Assembly (NCBI GenBank): GCA_021740845.1
Contig: JAIOYZ010000007.1
Span: 1 to 64,000, forward strand
Direction of reading: 5' to 3'
Source of the DNA: Bacteroidia bacterium
Lineage (GTDB): Bacteria; Bacteroidota; Bacteroidia; UKL13-3
DNA: 64,000 bases
Shown piece after piece: positions 20,026 to 28,377 of this stretch (the first letter of the stretch is position 1; the number at the start of each line of letters is the position of its first letter). The position numbers were made by a program, and so were the translations under genes. Below the pieces are notes generated by a model. The model worked only from the letters and a program-made list of their open reading frames with translations, did no database searches and was not told the origin of the DNA.

Positions 20026-21195
20026 ATGCAAAACTCTGAAAACAAACCGATAGAATTAAGTGTAGTCATGCCTTGTCTTAATGAGGCCGAGACCATTGAA
20101 GTCTGTATCCGAAAAGCATTCGGCTGGATGGAAAATAATGGTGTCTCGGGTGAGGTAGTAATTGGCGACAATGGAAGTACTGATGGCTCACAAAAAATGG
20201 CCGAAGCCCTTGGGGCCAGAGTAATTGCTGTTCCAAGAAAAGGTTATGGAAGTGCCCTTATGGGCGCAATAGATGCCTCCAAAGGAAAATACGTTATTAT
20301 GGCAGACAGTGATGATAGTTACGACTTTAGTAACTTAAGTCCATTTATTGAGGAACTTAGAAAAGGAAGGGACCTAGTAATGGGAAACCGTTTTAAAGGT
20401 GGCATCCAACCTGGAGCAATGCCCCCATTACACAGGTATTTAGGTAATCCAGTATTATCGTTCATTGGTAGATTATTTTTTAATTGTCCAGTTGGTGATT
20501 TTCATTGTGGTTTAAGAGGATTTAGGCAAGATATTGTTTCGCTCTTAGATCTAAAAACTACAGGAATGGAGTTTGCAAGTGAAATGGTTGTTAAAGCAAC
20601 TATTTTTAAATTAGATATTACAGAAGTGCCAACAACTCTTAGTAAAGATGGTAGAACCAGACCTCCACATTTAAGAACTTGGCGTGATGGTTGGCGCCAT
20701 TTAAGATTTTTACTAATTTATAGCCCAAGATGGCTGTTTTTATATCCAGGTCTTTTTCTAATGTTGGTAGGATTAATTTTAAGTTTGATGATTATTCAGG
20801 GGCCGTTGGGAATGTTTAATCACATATACTTCGATACAAACACCCTTCTTTACGCGGGTGCATTTGTAATTGTAGGTTATCAAGCTGTAAGTTTTGGAAT
20901 TTTTACAAGAGCTTATGCAGTTCAAGCTGGCTTCTTACCCGCAAAAGATTCATTAACCAAAGCCTTTGATTTAGTTACACTTGAAGTGGGATTAATTATT
21001 GGAATCTTAATTCTATTTGCTGGAATTGGAGGAACATTTTATTCGCTTTTCTTGTGGGAGCAAAGTGATTTTGGGCAATTAGAATACTCCAAAATATTGA
21101 GAATTGTAATTCCTAGTGTGGTTAGTTTAATTATTGGCCTTCAAACAATTTTGTCTAGCTTTTTACTAAGCGTTTTATCTGTTAATAAAAAATAA
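20026..21195 (+). CDS. Family 2 glycosyltransferase, polyprenyl-phosphate sugar transferase type
   Basis: 389 aa from the ATG at 20026; the upstream start at 19960 would place a -7 box inside the gene. The GT-A domain has LSVVMPCLNEAETIEVC, GDNGSTDGS, a metal-binding DSDDS in the position of DxD, and DFHCGLRGF. Four C-terminal transmembrane helices follow (from about 235). This layout is that of DPM1/GtrB-like enzymes that load a sugar onto a polyprenyl phosphate for use by periplasmic GT-C transferases. The GT-C protein two genes downstream is a natural partner (inference). Confidence 0.88.
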   Translation: MQNSENKPIELSVVMPCLNEAETIEVCIRKAFGWMENNGVSGEVVIGDNGSTDGSQKMAEALGARVIAVPRKGYGSALMGAIDASKGKYVIMADSDDSYDFSNLSPFIEELRKGRDLVMGNRFKGGIQPGAMPPLHRYLGNPVLSFIGRLFFNCPVGDFHCGLRGFRQDIVSLLDLKTTGMEFASEMVVKATIFKLDITEVPTTLSKDGRTRPPHLRTWRDGWRHLRFLLIYSPRWLFLYPGLFLMLVGLILSLMIIQGPLGMFNHIYFDTNTLLYAGAFVIVGYQAVSFGIFTRAYAVQAGFLPAKDSLTKAFDLVTLEVGLIIGILILFAGIGGTFYSLFLWEQSDFGQLEYSKILRIVIPSVVSLIIGLQTILSSFLLSVLSVNKK

Positions 21196-21208
21196 CTTTT
21201 GTAGTAAA

Positions 21209-21757
21209 ATGAAAGCCTTAGATAAATACCTACAAAGGGTAAGAATACAAAAAGCAAGAAATTTCATTCAAAAAAACGACTCTGTACTTGATATCGGTAG
21301 TGTAGATGGAATAATGTTTGAATCTTGGAAAGGTCATATTTCAAAAGGTGTTGGGGTTGACCCAACTTTGAAGGAACCTATAAAAACAGAATTGTATTCT
21401 CTTTACCCAGGATATTTTCCAGAAGCTTGCCCCAAAGGTGAAACTTTTAACGCCATAACACTTTTGGCTGTATTAGAGCATATTCCCACCACCCAACAAA
21501 AAGAGTTGGCAAAAAACTGTTTTGAATACCTTAAACCAAAAGGAAAATTAATCATAACCGTTCCCTCCCCTCAAGTTGATACCATCTTAGAAATATTGCT
21601 AAAATTAGGCTTAATTGAAGGCATGAGCCTAGAGGAACATTATGGGTATAAGCCAGGAGATACCGAATCAATTTTTACCTCGCCTTACTTTAAACTTCTA
21701 CATAAGGAAAAATTTCAATTGGGATTAAATAACCTTTTTGTTTTTGAACGAATATAA
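21209..21757 (+). CDS. SAM-dependent methyltransferase (class I)
   Basis: 182 aa. Motif I is VLDIGSVDG, with acidic and hydrophobic blocks of a methyltransferase-11-like fold (ITLLAVLEHIP, then LKPKGKLIITVPSP). No membrane segment. It is 13 bp after the glycosyltransferase and 20 bp before the GT-C fusion gene, so it likely modifies a lipid-linked sugar or the same glycan (inference). The acceptor is unknown. Confidence 0.82.
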   Translation: MKALDKYLQRVRIQKARNFIQKNDSVLDIGSVDGIMFESWKGHISKGVGVDPTLKEPIKTELYSLYPGYFPEACPKGETFNAITLLAVLEHIPTTQQKELAKNCFEYLKPKGKLIITVPSPQVDTILEILLKLGLIEGMSLEEHYGYKPGDTESIFTSPYFKLLHKEKFQLGLNNLFVFERI

Positions 21758-21777
21758 ATTCTCATAAAGAAAAAATA

Positions 21778-24711
21778 ATGGAACAAAACAACTTATCAGA
21801 AAATAAGATTAGTGTTTGTATTAATGCGCTAAACATAGAAAAATCGTTTTGGGATTCATTAATCCAGTTTTTACAAAAAACCAAATTAGATGTAGAATTT
21901 AATTGTCTTGTAAAGACAAAATCAGAGGATAAAACAATCCTTGATTGGGTTCAAAAAGGAAAATTAATATTAACAGAAACCACTATTGGAAATTCTCTAA
22001 ACCAAGAATTGTATAAAATGGTTTCGCAAGCAAGTGGAAACAACACTGTTTTATTATATCATGTCCCACATAATATAGGCAACCTTCTTCAAAGCATTCA
22101 AAGCAATAAAAAGCAACTAGCTGAAGGAGCACTATTTTTAGGTTCACAAAATATTCAAACAAAAGGAAGCAAGGAAAAAATCCCTTTTGGAATAAAATTT
22201 AAGGCAAGTTTATTAAGGATATTTACTAAAATACAAATTTCAGATCCACAGAGTGGAGTAATTGCTGCCAAAACCAAAACAATTAATAACTACCTTGATA
22301 ATGTTTTAGCCACAGGTAACTCTTACTTACAAACCTTAAATTTAATAGCATCTTCCGACATCCAAACCTTTGATTTGTCTATACCTCAAGAAAAGAAAAA
22401 CACGCTTTCTTTTGGTACCATATTTACTTCAATTTTCTCCTTAAGATTCCACTATTTTGTTAAAGATGCTTTATGGCAATTTAAAAACAAACAAAATAAT
22501 TGGGCAGATGGAAACCATCCAATTTACCGCTTTGCATTCTTTGCTGTTTTTCTTTTTGTTTTCTTCTCAATGCCAATAATTAGTCAAGATTTTGGTAGTA
22601 CTTGGGATGAAAAAGCACACAACGATTACTCGCAATTAGCCTATAATTATTTAACCACATTTGGATCAGACACAATGGCTTTGGCCGAACCTACTAGCAG
22701 TGCTGATTATATAAGGCAAGCATATCGCTATTATGGCGAACAAATGAATACTGTTGCGGCATTTTCATACAATTGGTTTGGAACAGGTATTTATGAAACA
22801 AGGCATTTTGTAAATTCAATTTATGGTCTAATCGGAATTGTTTTTACTGCCTTAATTGCTTTCGAATTGGCCGGATGGAGAGCTGCTTTAATGGCAATGC
22901 TTTTTATGTTTTTTAACCCAGGTTGGTTAGGTCATAGCATGAACAATCCAACTGATATTCCTTTTGCTACTGGATTTGCATTTGCTGGTTACTTTCTAAT
23001 AAAAGTAATGCGCAGCTTACCAAAACCTAAATTTAGAGATTTGCTTTGGCTTTCTGTAGGTATTGGAATTGGCATTGCTTCGCGTGTTGGGGCCTTTTTA
23101 TTGGTTGCATATTTAGGTTTATTTTTAGGGGTAAATTGGTTAGATAAATTCAGAAACAAGGAAATAAAACCAGTTAGCTTAATATTTCCTTACGCAAAAA
23201 TCTTATTACTAGTTGCCATTCTAGGCTATATTTTTGGAATACTAATATGGCCATATGCATTGGATAATCCGTTTCAACATCCATTTCAAGCATTTGCTAA
23301 AGCCTCAGAAAACGCATTTTACACTAATAATGTAGAACTATTTGATGGAAAAAGAATGTATATGATAACGGGTGCTCCATGGTATTATGTATTCAAATTT
23401 ATGGGCATGGGCAATCCATTGTATTTGGTGGGCGGTTTGATCCTAGCAATTCTATTAGCAATTCCACTCAGCAAAAAAATAGGAATAGGTCAATTATTAA
23501 TGCTTCTCTTCATGATTTTCTTCCCTATTCTTTACGCAGAATATAGTAATATTAACTACTACAATGGATGGAGACATTATTTGTTTATTCTACCTTTTGC
23601 TATCCCCTTAGCATCCAGTATTTATGATTATTTATTTACTCTTAAAAAACCAATTGCAATTGGTTCAGCCCTAATTTTAGCTGTATTGTTTCTAAAACCT
23701 ACTATTTGGGTTGTACAAAACCACCCTAATGAATATGTTTATTTTAATGAATTAACAGGTGGACTTAAAGGGGCATATGGTAACTATGAAACCGACTACT
23801 ATAGTAATTCTTGCAGAGAGGCAGCAGAGTGGATTGCAAAACAACATCCAACAGACACATTAGTAATAGGAATTAATAATGAAACTACTACAGCATCCTA
23901 TTGGGCACATCAAATAAATCCGAGGCTAAATTTTGTTTGGACTAGAGAAACTGAAGAGCAAAAATTAGGATGGGATTATCTAATTTTAACTACTAGAACC
24001 TTTTCAAAAAACGAGTTGCAAAATGGGTCTTTTCCGCCAAAAGGTACTGTATACACAGTTGAAGCAGAAGGAGTGCCACTAGCAGCCGTAATAAAAAGAG
24101 AAAATTGGAGCATGCCAAGAGGCTATAGTTCTTTAGATAAACAAGATTTCGATTCGGCAGTATATTATTTCGAGGATGCCGTAAAATATGCTCCTATGGA
24201 TGAGGAAACTTGGAGGATGTTAGGCTTCTCATTGATTAATAAATCAAAAATGGATAGTGCAGAATTAGTTCTTAAAAAAGCAATTGAAATATACCCTGAA
24301 AACTTTACCGCCTACAATAATTTGGGTTTAGTTTATTTCAATAAAAAGGAATTCAAAAAAGCTACCGAAGCATTCGCAAAAAGTACAGAATACAAAGAGA
24401 ACGTTACAGAAAGCTGGTATTATTCTGCATTGGCGTACCTAAATTTAGGTGATTATACAAATGCTATTGTTCAATTGGAAATGGCAGTTAAGCACAATGC
24501 TAATATCCCTGAGGTTTATTATTACTTGGCAAAATCTTATGATGCAACAGGGAACCTACAAAAAGCAGCAGATAATTATCAATTAGCGCTTGGAATAAAT
24601 AAAAATTTCACCCAAGCTTGGGCAGAATTAGCACAGGTATTTAACAAGTTGAACAAACCTGACTATGCCAAAGAGTGTATGGATAGATACAGAGCACTTG
24701 GTGGTCAGTAA
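21778..24711 (+). CDS. Pseudo-GT2 / GT-C membrane transferase / TPR fusion protein
   Basis: 977 aa in three parts. Residues 1-235 resemble a polyprenyl-phosphate GT2 (note ISVCINALN and ISDPQSGVIAAKT) but lack a DxD. About 250-650 is polytopic with GT-C/ArnT-PMT features: TWDEKAHNDYSQ in the first periplasmic loop, where GT-Cs carry an acidic motif, and HSMNNPTDIPFATGF. About 780-977 holds several TPR units (AYNNLGLVYFNKKEFKKATEAF). It probably moves a sugar from a lipid carrier onto an acceptor in the periplasm, with the TPRs binding partners. Last gene of the three-gene cluster. Confidence 0.8.
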   Translation: MEQNNLSENKISVCINALNIEKSFWDSLIQFLQKTKLDVEFNCLVKTKSEDKTILDWVQKGKLILTETTIGNSLNQELYKMVSQASGNNTVLLYHVPHNIGNLLQSIQSNKKQLAEGALFLGSQNIQTKGSKEKIPFGIKFKASLLRIFTKIQISDPQSGVIAAKTKTINNYLDNVLATGNSYLQTLNLIASSDIQTFDLSIPQEKKNTLSFGTIFTSIFSLRFHYFVKDALWQFKNKQNNWADGNHPIYRFAFFAVFLFVFFSMPIISQDFGSTWDEKAHNDYSQLAYNYLTTFGSDTMALAEPTSSADYIRQAYRYYGEQMNTVAAFSYNWFGTGIYETRHFVNSIYGLIGIVFTALIAFELAGWRAALMAMLFMFFNPGWLGHSMNNPTDIPFATGFAFAGYFLIKVMRSLPKPKFRDLLWLSVGIGIGIASRVGAFLLVAYLGLFLGVNWLDKFRNKEIKPVSLIFPYAKILLLVAILGYIFGILIWPYALDNPFQHPFQAFAKASENAFYTNNVELFDGKRMYMITGAPWYYVFKFMGMGNPLYLVGGLILAILLAIPLSKKIGIGQLLMLLFMIFFPILYAEYSNINYYNGWRHYLFILPFAIPLASSIYDYLFTLKKPIAIGSALILAVLFLKPTIWVVQNHPNEYVYFNELTGGLKGAYGNYETDYYSNSCREAAEWIAKQHPTDTLVIGINNETTTASYWAHQINPRLNFVWTRETEEQKLGWDYLILTTRTFSKNELQNGSFPPKGTVYTVEAEGVPLAAVIKRENWSMPRGYSSLDKQDFDSAVYYFEDAVKYAPMDEETWRMLGFSLINKSKMDSAELVLKKAIEIYPENFTAYNNLGLVYFNKKEFKKATEAFAKSTEYKENVTESWYYSALAYLNLGDYTNAIVQLEMAVKHNANIPEVYYYLAKSYDATGNLQKAADNYQLALGINKNFTQAWAELAQVFNKLNKPDYAKECMDRYRALGGQ

Positions 24712-24763
24712 CCTCTATTGATTCATTTATTAACAGTAAATTAATAAGTTGTCCAATTTTAAT

Positions 24764-24804
24764 AAATGGCCGAAACGCTGAATTAACAAGCATTTCGGCC
24801 ATTT
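24764..24804 (+). terminator. Intrinsic terminator of the glycosyltransferase cluster
   Basis: A 12-bp perfect stem (AAATGGCCGAAA / TTTCGGCCATTT), extended inward by GCT/AGC after one mismatch, with CTTTTG following. It lies 53 bp after the stop of the 977-aa gene. Confidence 0.65.
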
Positions 24805-24886
24805 CTTTTGCTAAGAAACAGGTGTTACAAAGGTAATCCACCATTTAGGTAAATCTACCCCTTGAAAAGGACATGTATTTTCACCT

Positions 24887-24894
24887 TAGTTTCG
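24887..24894 (+). promoter_or_regulatory. -7 box TAGTTTCG for the Fic-like regulator
   Basis: TAnnTTCG variant only 6 bp before the ATG at 24901, implying a very short or absent leader. TTG at 24862-24864 is a possible -33 element (22 bp spacing). Confidence 0.45.
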
Positions 24895-24900
24895 TAGGTG

Positions 24901-26067
24901 ATGATTCTGATTAATAAGTACGAACCCATTCTATCAATAGATGAAGCCTTTATGCAATGTGTGCATGACCAGATAGAGCTTTGCAAAATTTATGAGTTCA
25001 TAGACCTTCCCGATTCCATCAGAAATATTGAAAAGCTAAATAGTGCAATTCTTAGGAATTATTATGCAAATGCCCTAGACAATAATTTACTTGAAATAAA
25101 AACGGTTAAATATTTAGTAAATAAAAATCTCCGAGCTTCAAATATAGCCGAACGTGCAGTGGAGCAATATCAAAAGGCAGAATTATTTATTGAAGAACAA
25201 ATACACGAAAATTTAAGTTTACCCTTTCTTTATCAATTAGAAAAAATTCTAATAGAAGATTTATACAAAAACGACGGTGAGGTAAATCTGTTTTCGGTAA
25301 ATAATAGTCGAATTCCAGAAAGATTAAGTATGGAAACAGAACTCGAATTAGAAACCTTGTTTGATTTCTTAAACCATGATTCTGAATTTCATCCAATCAT
25401 TCAAAGTTGGATTTTACATTTCCGTATTCAATCATTGCCTCTATTTAGCGAGGCAAAATCCAAATTTGCTGGATTAATGCAGCTATTTTGGCTCAAGAAA
25501 AATAAAATGGACATGTTTCATTTAATGAGCCTAGAGCACGAAATCTATATTAACAAGATAGAATACGAGCAAGTAATTAATCATGCCATTGAGGGCGAAG
25601 AAAACAGTCTTACAGAGCAAATATCATTTGGACTACAATTGCAACAAGTACAATTAGGCCGATTAAAAGAACTTTTTAGAAATTATTTCCGTCAACAGGT
25701 AGATTTTGAAAAATTGAATCCTCGTCAGAAGAACATCATGAATTATGTTTTTGAACGTGGATATAAATTGAAAGAAATTGATGATAGCATTCTCAACAAA
25801 AGGCAGAAGCTAATCATGTATATAGTTCAGCACAGAGGCTTTATTTCAACCAAAGAGTTAGTAAATGAATTTGATTGTAATAGAAAAACAATTCAAAGAG
25901 ATTTTCAACTCTTATTAGATTTAGGTTTAGTTAAATCTATTGGTGCTGGCGCAGGTTTAAGATATTGTATCAACCTTCAAGAAAAAGGAAATCCGCTATT
26001 GGAAAAATACCAAGCGGATTTCGTTCATCAAAATTCTCTAGACGAACCAACAGAAAACGAGAACTAA
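24901..26067 (+). CDS. Degenerate Fic-like protein with C-terminal winged helix
   Basis: 388 aa from ATG (the track uses the GTG just before it). The all-helical N-terminal 270 residues follow the order of Fic proteins, but the position of HPFx(D/E)GN(G/K)R reads PLFSEAKSK (about 179), so the catalytic His, Asn and Arg are missing. The C-terminal 80 residues form a DeoR-like winged helix (RQKLIMYIVQHRGFIST, then NRKTIQRDFQLLLDLGLV). I infer a DNA-binding regulator that keeps the Fic fold without AMPylation. No Fic partner or antitoxin is adjacent. The Fic assignment is tentative; the HTH is firm. Confidence 0.65.
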   Translation: MILINKYEPILSIDEAFMQCVHDQIELCKIYEFIDLPDSIRNIEKLNSAILRNYYANALDNNLLEIKTVKYLVNKNLRASNIAERAVEQYQKAELFIEEQIHENLSLPFLYQLEKILIEDLYKNDGEVNLFSVNNSRIPERLSMETELELETLFDFLNHDSEFHPIIQSWILHFRIQSLPLFSEAKSKFAGLMQLFWLKKNKMDMFHLMSLEHEIYINKIEYEQVINHAIEGEENSLTEQISFGLQLQQVQLGRLKELFRNYFRQQVDFEKLNPRQKNIMNYVFERGYKLKEIDDSILNKRQKLIMYIVQHRGFISTKELVNEFDCNRKTIQRDFQLLLDLGLVKSIGAGAGLRYCINLQEKGNPLLEKYQADFVHQNSLDEPTENEN

Positions 26068-26289
26068 TTATAGTTCGTCTTCGTTATAAAAATAATCCTC
26101 GTTGGTAGGATAATCAGGCCAAATTTCTTCAATGGTTTCAAATGGTTCCCCATCATCCTCCAATTCCTGCAAATTTTCAATTACCTCCAAAGGGGCACCT
26201 GAACGAATTGCGTAATCTATTAATTCATCCTTAGTGGCAGGCCATGGTGCGTCATCCAGATAAGATGCAAGTTCTAATGTCCAATACAT
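26068..26289 (-). CDS. DUF2795 family small protein
   Basis: 73 aa, acidic. MYWTLELASYLDDAPWPATKDELIDYAIRSG and VIENLQELEDDGEPFETIEEIWPDYP match the conserved Bacteroidota DUF2795 protein of unknown function. Probably cytoplasmic. It converges with the Fic-like gene with no spacer, and a -7-like TAAATTCG lies 23 bp before its ATG. Confidence 0.85.
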   Translation of the reverse strand: MYWTLELASYLDDAPWPATKDELIDYAIRSGAPLEVIENLQELEDDGEPFETIEEIWPDYPTNEDYFYNEDEL

Positions 26290-26312
26290 ATCTTGTCAAT
26301 TTATAATTTACG

Positions 26313-26320
26313 CGAATTTA
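26313..26320 (-). promoter_or_regulatory. -7 box TAAATTCG for DUF2795 gene
   Basis: TAnnTTCG variant read on the minus strand, 23 bp upstream of the ATG at 26289. It overlaps the 3' part of the intergenic strip after the MenE-like gene. Confidence 0.4.
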
Positions 26321-26365
26321 GAAAAAGGCACGACTTATCAATCAAGTTTTTGTTATTCTTTCGAA

Positions 26366-27436
26366 TTACATTATATTTTGCTGATAATCAATCCATTCAT
26401 TTAACTTCCTTCGATTTAATTTACCGCTTTCTGTTATCGGAAACTGTGATATCTGCAATACTTGCTTGGGTAATTCATATTTAATTGCCTTTGAATGCAA
26501 ATAATCTTTCAGTTTTTGCCATTCAAAATCGTTTAATGGGAAATCCACAACTAACACAATTTTCTCTCCTAAAATCGAATCTTTTGCTTTTCCAATATAA
26601 AATTCTCCCCTGTTTTTAAACCATTCCAATCCTTCTAAGACTTTCTCTATATTTTCAGGTTGTATTTTAATTCCTCCACTATTAATTGCAAAATCAACTC
26701 TTCCCAAAATCTCAAATTCATTTGGTTTGATCCAATTACCAATATCATTAGTTACTAATTGTTGATCCAAAAAGGGTGTGGAAATACAAACTCTATTTTG
26801 GGAATCTATTTCTACAGAATAATCTGGCAAAACACGATAGCCAATATCTTTGTACAATCGTTTCAATGCAACATGAGAAAGTGTTTCTGTAGTAGCATAA
26901 GTGTGAAATACCTTGGGTTTGCATTCCGATAATTTATTAATCAAATCTTTTGAAATGGAAGAACCACCAATTAAAACATTTCTAAACTGATTAAATTTGT
27001 CTATATCAAATTTTGTGTTGAAAACTTGAAGAGGAACTAGTGATACAAAACTATATGGATGCTTTTGTGGAATAAAATCAAAAATATTCGATTGGGGGGC
27101 AAAAAGAGTGACTTCACAATCCAATATTAAGGCTCTCGCCAACATCATTGCACCGCCTATAAATTTTGGATGAATACACAACAATAAATGCTCTTCCCCT
27201 TTTATTAAACTTAAAGCATTTATAGTGGCAGTTGCACTTTTAATAAGTTGCCATTTTTCAAAACTAAACTGTTTTGGTGAACCAGTAGTTCCTGAGCTAA
27301 AAAATGTGAAAAGGTGATTATTCTGCCATCTCGAGAGAAAATCTTGAGCAACAATCAAAAAATCTTGTTCAAAGGATTCTTTACAAAATTCAGTCAAAGA
27401 AAAGTTTGAACCTGAATAAATAATGCTGAATGCCAT
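26366..27436 (-). CDS. menE: AMP-binding acyl-CoA ligase, probable o-succinylbenzoate-CoA ligase
   Basis: 356 aa, short for the ANL superfamily and typical of Bacteroidota MenE. The P-loop is FFSSGTTGSPKQF (about 45-57), the A5 motif YATTETLSH, and the C-terminal hinge/lysine region is GRVDFAINSGGIKIQPENIE, with the final catalytic Lys in ITESGKLNRRKL. MenE activates o-succinylbenzoate in menaquinone synthesis. No other men gene is in the window, so the assignment rests on size and motifs. The ATG is only 4 bp from a TACCTTTG promoter box. Confidence 0.75.
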   Translation of the reverse strand: MAFSIIYSGSNFSLTEFCKESFEQDFLIVAQDFLSRWQNNHLFTFFSSGTTGSPKQFSFEKWQLIKSATATINALSLIKGEEHLLLCIHPKFIGGAMMLARALILDCEVTLFAPQSNIFDFIPQKHPYSFVSLVPLQVFNTKFDIDKFNQFRNVLIGGSSISKDLINKLSECKPKVFHTYATTETLSHVALKRLYKDIGYRVLPDYSVEIDSQNRVCISTPFLDQQLVTNDIGNWIKPNEFEILGRVDFAINSGGIKIQPENIEKVLEGLEWFKNRGEFYIGKAKDSILGEKIVLVVDFPLNDFEWQKLKDYLHSKAIKYELPKQVLQISQFPITESGKLNRRKLNEWIDYQQNIM

Positions 27437-27440
27437 TTAC

Positions 27441-27448
27441 CAAAGGTA
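27441..27448 (-). promoter_or_regulatory. -7 box TACCTTTG for the menE-like gene
   Basis: Exact TAnnTTTG on the minus strand, 4 bp before the ATG at 27436. With initiation 5-8 nt downstream of the box, the transcript would start at or next to the ATG and be essentially leaderless. The box abuts the terminator of the upstream gene. Confidence 0.5.
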
Positions 27449-27453
27449 CAAAA

Positions 27454-27484
27454 AAATAAAGGACGGATAAACCGTCCTTTATTT
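27454..27484 (-). terminator. Strong intrinsic terminator after the choice-of-anchor V gene
   Basis: A perfect 13-bp stem (AAATAAAGGACGG / CCGTCCTTTATTT) with a 5-nt loop and a T run on the minus strand. It lies 18 bp after the stop of the 265-aa gene. Confidence 0.85.
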
Positions 27485-27501
27485 TTGATGAATCCAAAAA
27501 T

Positions 27502-28299
27502 TTATTGAACTAAAAGTTTTCTATTTAAAACTTCGTTGTTGGCTTCAATTCTCACAAAATAAACCCCATTCTTTAATGATGGAACTTGAAATTGCTCTTC
27601 AAATATTCCAGAACTCAGATTAGATTCATTTAATACCGAAACCTCTTTACCAGTCATATCGATTAATGTGATTTTTACTATTCCGTTAACTTTCATATTA
27701 AACCCTATATGAAAGGATTGTCCCGTTAATGGGTTAGGATATAAACTCAGATTTGAAATAGCCGAGTTTTCATTTATTCCACTAGCAATTTTTTCATTTA
27801 CACTAATCACTGATTTTCTAGTTGTTAAGGTGCTATTTGCAAATGCACCATAAAAATTAACAGCCCCAGAACCTGCTGAAGGAGCTACCCAAGTGAATGT
27901 CCAAACAGCTGGATTGGTGTTTTTTGGCGTGGTATGAGTAATATATTTTGTTCCAACAACCTGGTTTCCACTTCCTGCTGTTAAAGAACCCATCAAAGTT
28001 CCATCAGGCTTTTGAGGGCTAACACACAGTCCCTTTTTGTTGTTACCATCAACAGTAACGGTAACTGTATAGGATGCTCCAGGTGTATAACCCTCTGTAG
28101 GAATGTTTGTGGAGATAATTCCTGTTGCATCAGAGGGAACCCCAAAATGACAACCACCAGAATAACATGTTTTTCCACCATCACCAGGTGAACCTGTTCT
28201 TCCATCAGATGGTGTTCCATCCGGATTTGAATGAATGTTTTGGATTCCTAATCCAAAAATTACAAAGGCAAATGAAAGTAGTAAATTTTTTCTTTTCAT
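27502..28299 (-). CDS. Choice-of-anchor V domain protein with T9SS sorting tail
   Basis: 265 aa. A signal peptide (LLLSFAFVIFGLGIQNIHS) is followed by GSPGDGGKTCYSGGCHFG and a beta-sandwich of the choice-of-anchor V/reeler-like type (about 45-165, YTPGASYTVTVTVDG, AVWTFTWVAP). The C-terminal T9SS domain (about 180-265) has LYPNP and ends NEVLNRKLLVQ. It is probably exported to the cell surface. C-x4-C-H near the N-terminus could bind a metal or heme but is not a standard CxxCH. Function unknown. Confidence 0.8.
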   Translation of the reverse strand: MKRKNLLLSFAFVIFGLGIQNIHSNPDGTPSDGRTGSPGDGGKTCYSGGCHFGVPSDATGIISTNIPTEGYTPGASYTVTVTVDGNNKKGLCVSPQKPDGTLMGSLTAGSGNQVVGTKYITHTTPKNTNPAVWTFTWVAPSAGSGAVNFYGAFANSTLTTRKSVISVNEKIASGINENSAISNLSLYPNPLTGQSFHIGFNMKVNGIVKITLIDMTGKEVSVLNESNLSSGIFEEQFQVPSLKNGVYFVRIEANNEVLNRKLLVQ

Positions 28300-28377
28300 A
28301 TATTTATATTAGTAATAAGCAAGTATACTAATCAAGACCTGATTTTCAATAAAAGGTTGCAAATGTTACAGAACAAT

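Noticed and set aside
27993-28220. 75-aa minus-strand ORF in another frame of the choice-of-anchor V gene
   Set aside because: Low-complexity shadow of a real frame.
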